Shown here: in pieces, positions 5,955 through 11,868 of the stretch | Numbering within the stretch: the first letter of the stretch is position 1 | How the letters are laid out: each line of letters starts with the position of its first letter | Source: JBJXGF01 sp046153015 | GTDB taxonomy: Bacteria > Actinomycetota > Acidimicrobiia > Acidimicrobiales > CAIXPF01 | NCBI GenBank assembly: GCA_046153015.1 | Contig: JBJXGF010000057.1 | Location: 1-12,019, forward strand | Reading direction: 5' to 3' | DNA length: 12,019 nt | Made by a program: the position numbers and the translations under genes | Notes under the pieces: model-generated | What the model was told of the DNA's origin: nothing | Seen by the model: only the letters and a program-made list of their open reading frames with translations | Databases searched by the model: none

Positions 5955-7391
5955 GTGGAGAACCGCACCCCGTCGGAGATCATCGCGTTTGCCCGGGACT
6001 CCGGGGTCGAGTATGTCGACCTCCGGTTCTGCGATCTACCCGGCCTGATGCAGCACTTCACGGCGCCCCTGCACCAGCTCACCGAGGACGTGTTCGAGGA
6101 GGGCTTCGGCTTCGACGGCAGCTCGATTCGCGGCTTCCAGGAGATCCAGGAATCGGACATGATCCTGATTCCCGACGCGAACACGGGCGTGATCGATCCG
6201 TTCACCGCCCGTAAGACGCTCAACTTGAACTGCTTCGTCCACGATCCCATCACCGGCGAGGCCTACTCCCGCGACCCGCGCAACATCGCCCGCAAGGCCG
6301 AGGCGTACCTCAGCTCGACCGGTCTGGCCGACACGGCGTACTTCGGGCCCGAAGCCGAGTTCTTCGTGTTCGACTCGGCTCGTTACGGCCAGACCGCCAA
6401 CACCGCGTTCTACGAGGTCGACTCCGAGGCCGCCGCCTGGCGCCTGATGGACCAGCGCGATCCCGACGGCTCGCTCAACCGTGGGTACAAGCCCCGCTAC
6501 AAGGAGGGCTACTTCCCGGTCCCGCCCATGGACCACTTCCAGGATCTCCGCTCGGAGATGGTCACCTGCATGGAGAACTGCGGGATCGAGATCGAGATCC
6601 ACCATCACGAGGTGGCCACCGGCGGCCAGGCCGAGATCGATATGCGCTTCGACACGATGCTGCGCATGGCCGACAAGCTGATGCTCTACAAGTACATCGT
6701 GAAGAACGTGGCGTGGCGTGCTGGGAAGACGGCCACCTTCATGCCCAAGCCGCTTTTCCAGGACAATGGCTCCGGGATGCACTGCCACCAATCGCTGTGG
6801 AACGGCGGCTCGCCGCTGTTCTATGACGGCGACAAGTACGGCGGCCTGTCTGACATGGCCCGCTGGTACATCGGCGGCTTGCTCAAGCACGCACCCGCGA
6901 TCCTCGCCTTCGCCGCCCCCACGACCAACTCCTACAAGCGCCTGGTTCCCGGCTATGAGGCACCGGTCAACCTCGTGTATTCCATGCGAAACCGCTCGGC
7001 CGCCGTGCGGATCCCGCTGTACTCGAAGTCGCCCAAGGCCAAGCGGCTCGAGTTCCGCTGCCCCGACCCGTCGGCCAACCCGTACCTGGCGTTCGCCGCC
7101 ATGCTCATGGCTGGGCTCGACGGCGTGCAGAACCGCACGGAGCCCCCGGCGCCGGTCGACAAGGACCTCTACGACCTGCCGCCCGACGAGCTGGCCAAGG
7201 TGCCCCAGGTGCCCGGTTCGCTGGACGAGTCGCTGGCCGCGCTCGAGGAGGACCACGACTTCCTGCTGGCCGGCGGGGTGTTCACCTCCGACCTCATCGA
7301 GACCTGGGTGGCCTACAAGCGCCTGAACGAGGTCGACGCCATTCGCCTGCGCCCCCACCCCTACGAGTTCCACCTGTACTTCGACATCTGA
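5955..7391 (+). CDS. glnA: Type I glutamine synthetase, GSI-beta (adenylylated type)
   Basis: A 478-residue cytoplasmic glutamine synthetase, expected to act as a dodecamer making glutamine from glutamate, ammonia and ATP. Characteristic segments are FDGSSIRGF (D54), EAEFFVFD, HHHEVATGGQAEIDMRFD, GSGMHCHQSLW, NSYKRLVPGYEAPV, NRSAAVRIP and FRCPDPSANPYLAF. The adenylylation loop KDLYDLPPDEL has Tyr406, the same number as in Mycobacterium tuberculosis GlnA1, so control by a GlnE adenylyltransferase is predicted, although no glnE is present in this window. The start is GTG 5955 with AGAGG at 5944-5948, 6 nt upstream, and the length and N-terminus match the family. It is probably monocistronic: a strong hairpin follows 7 bp after the stop. 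Regulation by the GlnR-like protein through the upstream array is likely. Assignment is very secure. Confidence 0.97.
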   Translation: MENRTPSEIIAFARDSGVEYVDLRFCDLPGLMQHFTAPLHQLTEDVFEEGFGFDGSSIRGFQEIQESDMILIPDANTGVIDPFTARKTLNLNCFVHDPITGEAYSRDPRNIARKAEAYLSSTGLADTAYFGPEAEFFVFDSARYGQTANTAFYEVDSEAAAWRLMDQRDPDGSLNRGYKPRYKEGYFPVPPMDHFQDLRSEMVTCMENCGIEIEIHHHEVATGGQAEIDMRFDTMLRMADKLMLYKYIVKNVAWRAGKTATFMPKPLFQDNGSGMHCHQSLWNGGSPLFYDGDKYGGLSDMARWYIGGLLKHAPAILAFAAPTTNSYKRLVPGYEAPVNLVYSMRNRSAAVRIPLYSKSPKAKRLEFRCPDPSANPYLAFAAMLMAGLDGVQNRTEPPAPVDKDLYDLPPDELAKVPQVPGSLDESLAALEEDHDFLLAGGVFTSDLIETWVAYKRLNEVDAIRLRPHPYEFHLYFDI

Positions 7392-7398
7392 CGGGCAG

Positions 7399-7432
7399 GG
7401 CCGCTGACCTGCGAAAACGTGGGTCAGCGGCC
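7399..7432 (+). terminator. glnA terminator-type hairpin
   Basis: An 11-bp perfect stem (GGCCGCTGACC, 7399-7409, with GGTCAGCGGCC, 7422-7432) can be extended by two G-U and two G-C pairs to close on an AAAA loop (7414-7417). It starts 7 bp after the glnA stop. There is no U-tract, as is common for actinobacterial terminators. Its right arm is also part of the vapC-like repeat that follows. Confidence 0.65.
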
Positions 7433-7437
7433 GGCCA

Positions 7438-7462
7438 CGCCGAGGTCGTGAGCAGCGCGCTG
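7438..7462 (+). repeat. Left copy of 25-bp direct repeat flanking the vapBC-like cassette
   Basis: This 25-bp segment matches 8106-8130 at 24 of 25 positions (only 7452 G versus 8120 T differs). Similarity continues to the left for 11 bp (7423-7433 versus 8095-8105, 10 of 11), interrupted by a 4-bp insertion. The right copy is the 3' end of the vapC-like gene, and read in that frame the left copy encodes AEVVSSAL versus AEVVISAL. It therefore looks like the tail of a second, lost toxin gene. Confidence 0.75.
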
Positions 7463-7489
7463 CGCGCCGCCACGGATTCCTACTTGCGG

Positions 7490-7503
7490 TGCGATAGTTC
7501 GCA
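7490..7503. promoter_or_regulatory. Palindrome overlapping the antitoxin start codon (candidate operator)
   Basis: TGCGA-TAGT-TCGCA is a perfect 5-bp inverted repeat with a 4-bp centre, and its last base is the A of the vapB-like ATG. GATAGT (7493-7498) inside it could be a -10 for a leaderless message, since no ribosome site is seen. VapB-type antitoxins commonly repress their own operon by binding such dyads. Function here is inferred. Confidence 0.4.
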
Positions 7504-7799
7504 TGGCTGTGTCGAATGTGTCGCTCAGCATCGAGGAGGACGTGCTCAACGAGGCTCGTGAGCGCGCTGGCCGCCGCGAGCTGCTGTCGTAGTACGTGAC
7601 CGACGCACTGCGCCGCCAGCTGCAGCACGATCGCCTCGGTGACCTGTTGGCCCAGATGGAAGCCGAATCGGGCCCGATCGCCGAGGACCTGCTGGAGGAG
7701 GCCCGACAGCTCTGGCGAGGTCCCGCCGCCGCACCCAAACGCCGCCGCGCAGCGCCTGATCCTCGACAGCGGCGCCGTCCTAGCTCTGTCCCGCAATGA
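7503..7799 (+). pseudogene. VapB-type ribbon-helix-helix antitoxin interrupted by a nonsense codon
   Basis: The frame from ATG 7503 reads MAVSNVSLSIEEDVLNEARE then RAGRRELLS, meets TAG at codon 30 (7590-7592), and continues in the same frame as YVTDALRRQLQHDRLGDLL, a segment ESGPIAEDLLEEARQLWRG and an arginine-rich tail to TGA 7797-7799. The N-terminal beta-strand plus helices and the AGRRxxxSxYVTDAL pattern are typical of CopG/MetJ-like VapB antitoxins, which bind DNA and neutralise a PIN toxin. The TAG falls exactly between the conserved Ser and Tyr, so it is a point lesion in an otherwise complete 98-codon gene. A GTG at 7596 could restart translation, giving the toxin-binding half without the DNA-binding half. 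The 3' end overlaps the vapC-like gene in another frame. No Shine-Dalgarno is seen before ATG 7503. A sequencing error at one base cannot be excluded. Confidence 0.75.
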
Positions 7800-8133
7800 C
7801 GTTCGGGCCCGAGCCACCCTGGCGGCTGCGAGGGTGGCCGGCGTCGACGTGTCGATTCCCTCGGTCGTGGTGGCCGAGACCGTGCGCGGATCGGCGAAGG
7901 ACGCATCAGTCGACCGGGTGATCAAGGCCGTCGGCGAGGTGAGCTCCGCCGACGAACGCACCGGGCGTGGCGCCGGGGCGTTGCTCGGGGCGGCCCGCTC
8001 GGCCTCCACCATCGAGGCCCTGGTGGTCGCCTCGGCCATAGAGCTCGGCGGCGGGGTCGTGCTCACGTGTGATCCAGATGATCTCGAGGCGCTCGTGAGC
8101 GGCCGCGCCGAGGTCGTGATCAGCGCGCTGTAG
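7756..8133 (+). CDS. VapC-like PIN-domain ribonuclease toxin lacking a normal start codon
   Basis: About 125 residues form a PIN domain: first acidic residue in LILDSGAVLAL (codon 7765), second in VVVAETVRG (codon 7876), third as Glu in STIEALVVASA (codon 8014, usually Asp in TVDALVVA), and fourth in LTCDPDDLEAL (codon 8071). The protein ends in AEVVISAL. PIN toxins of this type are Mg-dependent endoribonucleases held in check by their paired antitoxin. The PIN homology begins at the codon before CTG 7756, and no ATG, GTG or TTG occurs in frame between there and GTG 7639, which lies deep inside the antitoxin gene and would add 39 unrelated residues. Either a rare CTG start is used or the start was lost by mutation. 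Together with the antitoxin nonsense codon, this suggests an inactive or decaying pair. Confidence 0.72.
   Translation: MILDSGAVLALSRNDVRARATLAAARVAGVDVSIPSVVVAETVRGSAKDASVDRVIKAVGEVSSADERTGRGAGALLGAARSASTIEALVVASAIELGGGVVLTCDPDDLEALVSGRAEVVISAL
8106..8130 (+). repeat. Right copy of 25-bp direct repeat (3' end of the vapC-like gene)
   Basis: This matches 7438-7462 at 24 of 25 positions and ends immediately before the vapC-like stop codon. The two copies are 668 bp apart and enclose the whole antitoxin-toxin cassette. Confidence 0.75.
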
Positions 8134-8145
8134 CACTCGAGGGAG

Positions 8146-8640
8146 TCAGCGTTCGATCAGCTGCCCGAGGCGTTCACGGCCGAGCCGGGCGACGCTGGCG
8201 TCGAGCGCGGCGAGAAGGACCTCGGACGGTGGCCTGGAGCCGGGCGAGGGTGGTCGCCGGCTCGCGGGCCGGGCGCTGTCGAGACCCTCCTGCCAGTCCT
8301 CGGGAGCGAGGTGCGTCTCGAAAACAGTGACGAACCGAGCGGCGATGTCCTCGGTGTGGGCGAGGAGGCTTCCCACTCGTCCAAGATCACCCCGGCCGGG
8401 ATGCCCAGCCCCGCCAGGGCGGCGCCGGCGTCGAGGAAGCGGCGGTCGGCGACGCGGATGCGTCCCCCCTCGGCGGGTTCAACGAGCCCGAGCGCCGCGG
8501 CGCGCTGCATCACCTCCGGTGTCATCGAGCCGTCGGGGAACTGGCCGATCAGCTCGGCGGGGTCGAGCGCGATGGCATGCGCCCCACCCAGGAGGGAGCC
8601 GAGCTCGACCTCGATGCCGATGACGGCCGAGACGGGCGCC
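8146..8640 (-). pseudogene. MerR-family regulator remnant: 5'-truncated and frameshifted
   Basis: On the minus strand from about 8640, one frame encodes AVIGIEVELGS, DPAELIGQFPDGSMTPEVMQ, RAAALGLVEPAEGGRIRVAD, RRFLDAGAALAGLGIP and AGVILDEWE. This resembles the effector-side region C-terminal to the helix-turn-helix in actinobacterial MerR-type regulators. At about 8369 the homology jumps frame (an apparent 1-nt loss) to LLAHTEDIAARFVTVFETHL and APEDWQEGLDSAR. Between about 8268 and 8222 a third frame reads AREPATTLARLQATV, after which the second frame resumes with EVLLAALDASVARLGRERLG to TGA 8148-8146. No MerR helix-turn-helix is found upstream, where an epimerase fragment sits instead, so the 5' half is missing. 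It converges with the vapC-like gene with only 12 bp between. The MerR family call is by recall of C-terminal sequence patterns and is moderate; the frameshifted state is seen directly. Confidence 0.6.
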
Positions 8641-8725
8641 GTCGTGGGTTGTTGCCTGCTGGAGATCGACTCCGTCCGGCCCACCGGTCTTCCCTCGGTC
8701 GTCGGTCGGCGTCTTCGAGCCGGTC

Positions 8726-9035
8726 CGCCACGCCGACTCACGACTCGCAGTGGCCCTCGGGGGCGAGACGCCGACGATGGACGGCGTCGTCCACGTCACG
8801 TCGCCGAGCTTGATCCAGAACCGGGACATGATGCGGGAGCTGCGATCGGCGCTCCGCCGCCCCTGGTCCCCGCCGACTCCGAAGCCGCTCGTCCGCATCG
8901 GCACGCGGCTGATGGGAACCGATCCGGCACTGGCCCTCACCGGACGCCGGTGCTTGCCGCGTCGGTTCGGCGATGCGGGATTCGAGTTCCGGCACGCCGA
9001 CTTCGCGTCTGGCGTGCGACGGACACGCTTCGTAG
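8726..9035 (+). pseudogene. 3' fragment of a TIGR01777/DUF1731-type NAD-dependent epimerase
   Basis: The plus-strand frame from about 8726 encodes HADSRLAVALGGETPTMDGV, VHVTSPSLIQNRDMMRELRS, ALRRP, IGTRLMGTDPALALTGRRCL, PRRFGDAGFEFRHADFASGV. This fits the C-terminal part of the YfcH/SDR39U1 family (GPVNVTAPxPVTNxEFxRxL, then GQRVLPxRLxxAGFxFRxPxLexAL). The Rossmann-fold NAD-binding half that should precede it (about 200 residues) is absent, and upstream sequence in all three frames is unlike the family. The frame stays open past the usual C-terminus; a +1 shift would give a stop at TAG 9033-9035, near where the family normally ends. It is therefore a leftover 3' end. The junction with the MerR remnant lies within about 8640-8726, a stretch in which I recognise nothing. 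A functional product is unlikely. Confidence 0.6.
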
Positions 9036-9053
9036 GAGCAGGGACCGGCCTGG

Positions 9054-9314
9054 TCAGGTGGACGGCGGGCCCTGTCCTGGCCGTGGGGTCTCGCGACGGG
9101 ACAGCGGCCTCAGCTCGGACGCGCACACGATCACCGCCGCCGTCGCGACCACGGTGCTGGCGGCGCCGACACGGAGGCCGCCGCCCGAGTCGAGCGTGGC
9201 GAACCACGAGGCCGGCAGCAGCCAGGCGCCGAAGCCCCACACCGCGTGCGCGGCCGAGAGGATGGCCACCCCGCCGGCCAGGAGACCGGCCGCCAGCCGC
9301 GCCTCGGCGGTCAC
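9054..9314 (-). CDS. Small two-segment membrane protein, possibly DUF3995-like
   Basis: An 86-residue protein starting at GTG 9314-9312. Its start overlaps the TGA of the preceding membrane gene (GTGA overlap), so it is translationally coupled. It has two hydrophobic segments: RLAAGLLAGGVAILSAAHAV at about residues 6-25 and AASTVVATAAVIVCA at about 54-68, followed by a basic tail. HAVWGFGAWLLP resembles the AxHxxWxxG region of DUF3995 membrane proteins, but the protein is shorter than that family usually is, so the match is tentative and the 3' part may be lost. No catalytic residues are seen. It is the last gene of a minus-strand run beginning with the SRPBCC gene and converges with the epimerase fragment. 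Function is unknown. Confidence 0.45.
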   Translation of the reverse strand: MTAEARLAAGLLAGGVAILSAAHAVWGFGAWLLPASWFATLDSGGGLRVGAASTVVATAAVIVCASELRPLSRRETPRPGQGPPST

Positions 9315-9635
9315 TGGGGGGCGCCGAGGCGTCGGCCGAGCGCCCCCAGGGCCAAGGCGCCGGCGCCGGCGGCGGCGGCGCAGAGAAGACCCACGCCGCT
9401 GAGCAGCTCGTCGCCGCGGTGGGGCGTCAGGTCGCCCACCACTCGAGCGAGGCCGAAGGCCGCCGTTTTGCAGGCCTTTGAACATGAGGAGGTAGACGCC
9501 CAAGCGTCATACGCCCAGAAACGCGGCCTCGCTCCGGTTGCAGACGGCGGCCGGAGCTGTTCCCAGTGCTATGAGCGCGACACAGGGCAGGGCAAGGAAC
9601 GCAAGCACTGAGTCCGAAAGGATCGATGGCGTCAC
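9311..9635 (-). pseudogene. Small membrane protein gene broken by a TGA and a frameshift
   Basis: GTG 9635-9633 has a good ribosome site (GAGG, 5 nt upstream) and lies 24 bp after the SRPBCC stop. The frame encodes VTPSILSDSVLAFLALPCVA, then LIALGTAPAAVCNRSEAAFL-GV, a membrane segment, and stops at TGA 9509-9507 after 42 residues. Beyond it the same frame reads RLGVYLLMF, then similarity shifts to another frame: FGLARVVGDL, HRGDELLSGVGLLCAAAAGA and LALGALGRRLGAPQ, ending at TGA 9313-9311, which overlaps the next start. An intact gene would be about 100 residues with two or three membrane segments. The TGA lies in a 15-bp duplicated unit. The protein family is not recognised. Sequencing error is an alternative for the frameshift, but less so for the duplication. 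Confidence 0.5.
9496..9517 (-). repeat. 15-bp-spaced duplication that introduces a stop codon
   Basis: ACGCCCA occurs at 9496-9502 and 9511-9517 on the plus strand, exactly 15 bp apart. Removing one 15-bp unit restores LGVYLLMF in frame on the minus strand and deletes the TGA at 9509-9507. Confidence 0.4.
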
Positions 9636-9659
9636 GCTCACCTCACGCGAAGACGACGG

Positions 9660-10121
9660 TCACGGAGCCGACGAATTCCGTGCATAGGCGCCGGACTCGA
9701 GATCGATTCTGTCCTCTTCGAGCGCCGTTTCGAGCGCTCGCCCCAATGCGGGGCGCAGCAACGCGGCAGCGATCCGAGTCGGTCCGGACCGAGTGGATCG
9801 CAGCGTTGCCGTCACGCGGGCGGCATCGGCGCCCTCGGCCACCACGTCGAACGTGATGCTGCCGGGGGAGAATGGCCCTTCGAGCAGCTCGTTCACCTGG
9901 TGATGGGGCGCGTCTCGTTGGAGGCGAAACTGTTGGACCAAGCGGAAGGGCCCGACCCGGGTCTCCTGCTCGTAGCGGCAGCAGGAGGCGGTCTCCTCGA
10001 CCACCCGGAAGGTCACGCCGCGATGGTGGCCGTTGCGCTGGTGGTACGCAACGTCGCCGAACTGGGCCTGCACCTCGGCTAGCGGTCTATGGACGGTGAC
10101 CGACCCGCTGATCTCGACCAT
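9660..10121 (-). CDS. SRPBCC (START/Bet v1-like) family protein
   Basis: A 153-residue protein with the SRPBCC helix-grip pattern. It begins with a beta strand (MVEISGSVTVHRPLAEVQAQ, where the family typically has V-x-x-P-x-E-x-V), followed by strand-rich sections GVTFRVVEET, YEQETRVGPFRLVQQFRLQR, SPGSITFDVVAEG and ARVTATLRSTRSG, and ends in a long amphipathic helix (ALLRPALGRALETALEEDRI). Such proteins bind hydrophobic ligands in a cavity; some are cyclases or aromatase-like, many are uncharacterised. No signal peptide or membrane segment is present, so it is probably cytoplasmic. ATG 10121 fits the family N-terminus and lies just downstream of a consensus-like promoter, suggesting a leaderless message. 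It is intact, unlike the two small membrane genes that follow it in the same direction. Confidence 0.75.
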   Translation of the reverse strand: MVEISGSVTVHRPLAEVQAQFGDVAYHQRNGHHRGVTFRVVEETASCCRYEQETRVGPFRLVQQFRLQRDAPHHQVNELLEGPFSPGSITFDVVAEGADAARVTATLRSTRSGPTRIAAALLRPALGRALETALEEDRIDLESGAYARNSSAP

Positions 10122-10127
10122 GATGCG

Positions 10128-10156
10128 ACCCTGTCAGGCACGCATTGTCGTGTCAA
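10128..10156 (-). promoter_or_regulatory. Probable leaderless promoter of the SRPBCC gene
   Basis: On the minus strand an exact -35 TTGACA (10156-10151) is followed by a 17-bp spacer and CAGGGT (10133-10128), a weak -10 that keeps A2 and T6. The ATG lies 6 nt beyond, so the expected transcription start coincides with the start codon. Confidence 0.45.
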
Positions 10157-10183
10157 TTAGCGCGCGGCGTTGGGGGGCCGGAG

Positions 10184-11827
10184 TCAGGTTCGGAACGCGC
10201 CGACCAGGTCTCGCAGCTCGCCGGCGGCCTCCGCCACCGTGACCGCGCTGGCGTTGGTGCTCGCTGCGCCGCGTACGGCCAGGTGCGCACCGGCGACGGT
10301 CTGGGCGAGCCCGTCGGCGAAGCCGCCCACCTCGCCGGCGGCGATGGCGGCGTGGGTCTCGATCTCCCGGGTGGTGGCGGTCTGCTCCTCCACGGCCGCC
10401 GCGATGATCGCCTGGGAGCTGCTGATCTCGCCGATCAGATCCCGGATCTCGCCGAGGGCGTGCAGCGCCTGGCCGGTGCAGCCCTGGATGGCGTCGACCC
10501 GGGCGCCGATGCCGCTCGTGGCCCGGGCGGTGCCCTGGGCCAGGTCCTTCACCTCGGTGGCCACGACCGCGAAGCCCCGGCCGGCCTCGCCGGCGCGGGC
10601 GGCCTCGATCGTGGCGTTGAGCGCCAGCACGTTGGTTTGCTCGGCGATCTGGGTGATGGTGGTGACCACGCTGGCGATCTCGGCCGAGGCCTGATCGAGG
10701 GCGCGCATTGTCTCGTCGGCCCGGGCGGCGGCGTCGACCCCGGCGCCGGCGATCTGCACCGCCTCGCTGGCGGTGCGGGAGATCTCGCTGACCGCCGCGT
10801 GCATCTCCGCCGCGCCCCGCACGACCTGGCCGATCGAGGACGAGACGTTGTGGGACGCGTCCTGGAGCAGATCGGTCTGGTTCTCGGTGCGGGAGGAGGC
10901 CTCCGACACCTCGCTGCTGACCTCCGTCAGGGCGCTCGCCTCTGCGACGAGGCGGTCGGCGCAGGCCCGGACCGCGTTGACCGTGGCGCCGAGCTGGCCG
11001 ACGAAGCCGTTGAAGGATCGGGCGAGGTCGCCGAGCTCGTCGCCGCGCCTGTCGTCGAGGCGGGCGGTGAGGTCGCCGCCGCCAGCGGCGATGTCGGCGA
11101 AGCGGCGTCGCAGCTCGCCGAGGGGCCCGCTGATCGTCCGGCTGAGGGCCCGGCACAAGAGAGCCAGACCGATGGCGGTGAGGGCCAGGGCGGCGAGCAG
11201 CCCGGTCTGCAGCCGGCCGGCCAGCGAACGCGACGCCGCTTCGGAGGCGGCGACGTTGCCGGCCGTGGCGTCCACGATCTCGTCGATCGCCCGGCGGTGC
11301 CGTTCGTAGGCGGAGCGTATGGGACCGTCGAGCACCGCCTCGGCCCCGTTCACGTCGCCGGCGGCGAGGGCCGGGAGGTACTCGCGGCGCACGAGGTCGA
11401 GGAACTCTGCGCCGGGCGCGGCACTGGCCTCGGTGACCATGCGCCGGGTGCGCTCGTCTATCAGGGTGCTGTCGGCCCAGTACTGCTGCCGGTCTGCGTC
11501 GTCCTGCTCCAGGCGGGTCATCCGCTGGGTGAGCTCGGCCACCCGCGCCTCGTCGTGGTGGCGGGTCGCCACCAGCAACTGATGGGCCACCAGCTCGGCC
11601 TCGACCAGGTAGGCGGGCGGCGGGAGCACGTCGGCCAGCAGAAGGTTCTTCTCCGCGATGACCTCGTACCGGGGGCTGCCGATGCGCACGTTGCCGAGCG
11701 CCGCCATCGCGGCGCCGGCGAACACGAGCAGGGCCCCGAGGGCCACCCCGCCGAGCAGGTTGAGCTTGGTCCGAACCGACCAGTCGGCGGCGCGGCGCAG
11801 GGCGAGAACAGGTCGCCTGATTCCCAT
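10184..11827 (-). CDS. Methyl-accepting chemotaxis protein
   Basis: A 547-residue membrane chemoreceptor. It has a short basic cytoplasmic N-terminus, TM1 at about 22-45, an extracytoplasmic helical sensor of about 160 residues (46-205, including VLPPPAYLVEAEL), TM2 at about 206-228, a HAMP domain at about 229-283 (P235, and DLTARL then DELGDLARSFN), and a coiled-coil signalling domain. The hairpin tip IAEQTNVLALNATIEAARAG, then RGFAVVATEVKDLA (about 394-430), is the CheA/CheW-binding region. Gln/Glu/Ala-rich stretches such as AAVEEQTATTREIE are possible methylation sites. There is no CheR-binding pentapeptide at the C-terminus (GAFRT). The ligand is unknown. No other chemotaxis genes are in the window. 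The ATG at 11827 is followed by a normal N-terminus for the family; GGGG lies only 2 nt upstream, so the ribosome site is weak. The gene is intact, and the SRPBCC gene follows it 62 bp downstream. Confidence 0.95.
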   Translation of the reverse strand: MGIRRPVLALRRAADWSVRTKLNLLGGVALGALLVFAGAAMAALGNVRIGSPRYEVIAEKNLLLADVLPPPAYLVEAELVAHQLLVATRHHDEARVAELTQRMTRLEQDDADRQQYWADSTLIDERTRRMVTEASAAPGAEFLDLVRREYLPALAAGDVNGAEAVLDGPIRSAYERHRRAIDEIVDATAGNVAASEAASRSLAGRLQTGLLAALALTAIGLALLCRALSRTISGPLGELRRRFADIAAGGGDLTARLDDRRGDELGDLARSFNGFVGQLGATVNAVRACADRLVAEASALTEVSSEVSEASSRTENQTDLLQDASHNVSSSIGQVVRGAAEMHAAVSEISRTASEAVQIAGAGVDAAARADETMRALDQASAEIASVVTTITQIAEQTNVLALNATIEAARAGEAGRGFAVVATEVKDLAQGTARATSGIGARVDAIQGCTGQALHALGEIRDLIGEISSSQAIIAAAVEEQTATTREIETHAAIAAGEVGGFADGLAQTVAGAHLAVRGAASTNASAVTVAEAAGELRDLVGAFRT

Positions 11828-11868
11828 TTCCCCGGATCGGCGCCCCGGCGGCGGCCTTGAGCGTCGCG

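Noticed and set aside
6036..8066. A 676-codon minus-strand open frame opposite glnA and vapC
   Set aside because: It is antisense to the secure glnA gene and has no family-like sequence; another GC-bias shadow.
7399..8133. Integrative element or IS with the 25-bp repeats as attachment sites
   Set aside because: No integrase or transposase lies between the repeats, and the right copy is simply the end of a coding sequence, so a collapsed gene duplication is more economical.
9340..9400. GCC/GGC-rich low-complexity tract
   Set aside because: It is explained by Ala/Gly-rich membrane-protein codons on the minus strand (LLCAAAAGAGALALGAL), not by a separate repeat element.
8311..9402. A 363-codon plus-strand open frame across the decayed region
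   Set aside because: It crosses the MerR remnant in antisense and the epimerase fragment in the wrong frame; composition is Arg/Pro-rich and no motif is visible.
10145..11860. A 571-codon plus-strand open frame opposite the chemoreceptor gene
   Set aside because: It is a Gly/Ala/Asp-rich mirror of the chemoreceptor codons, without motifs or a ribosome site.
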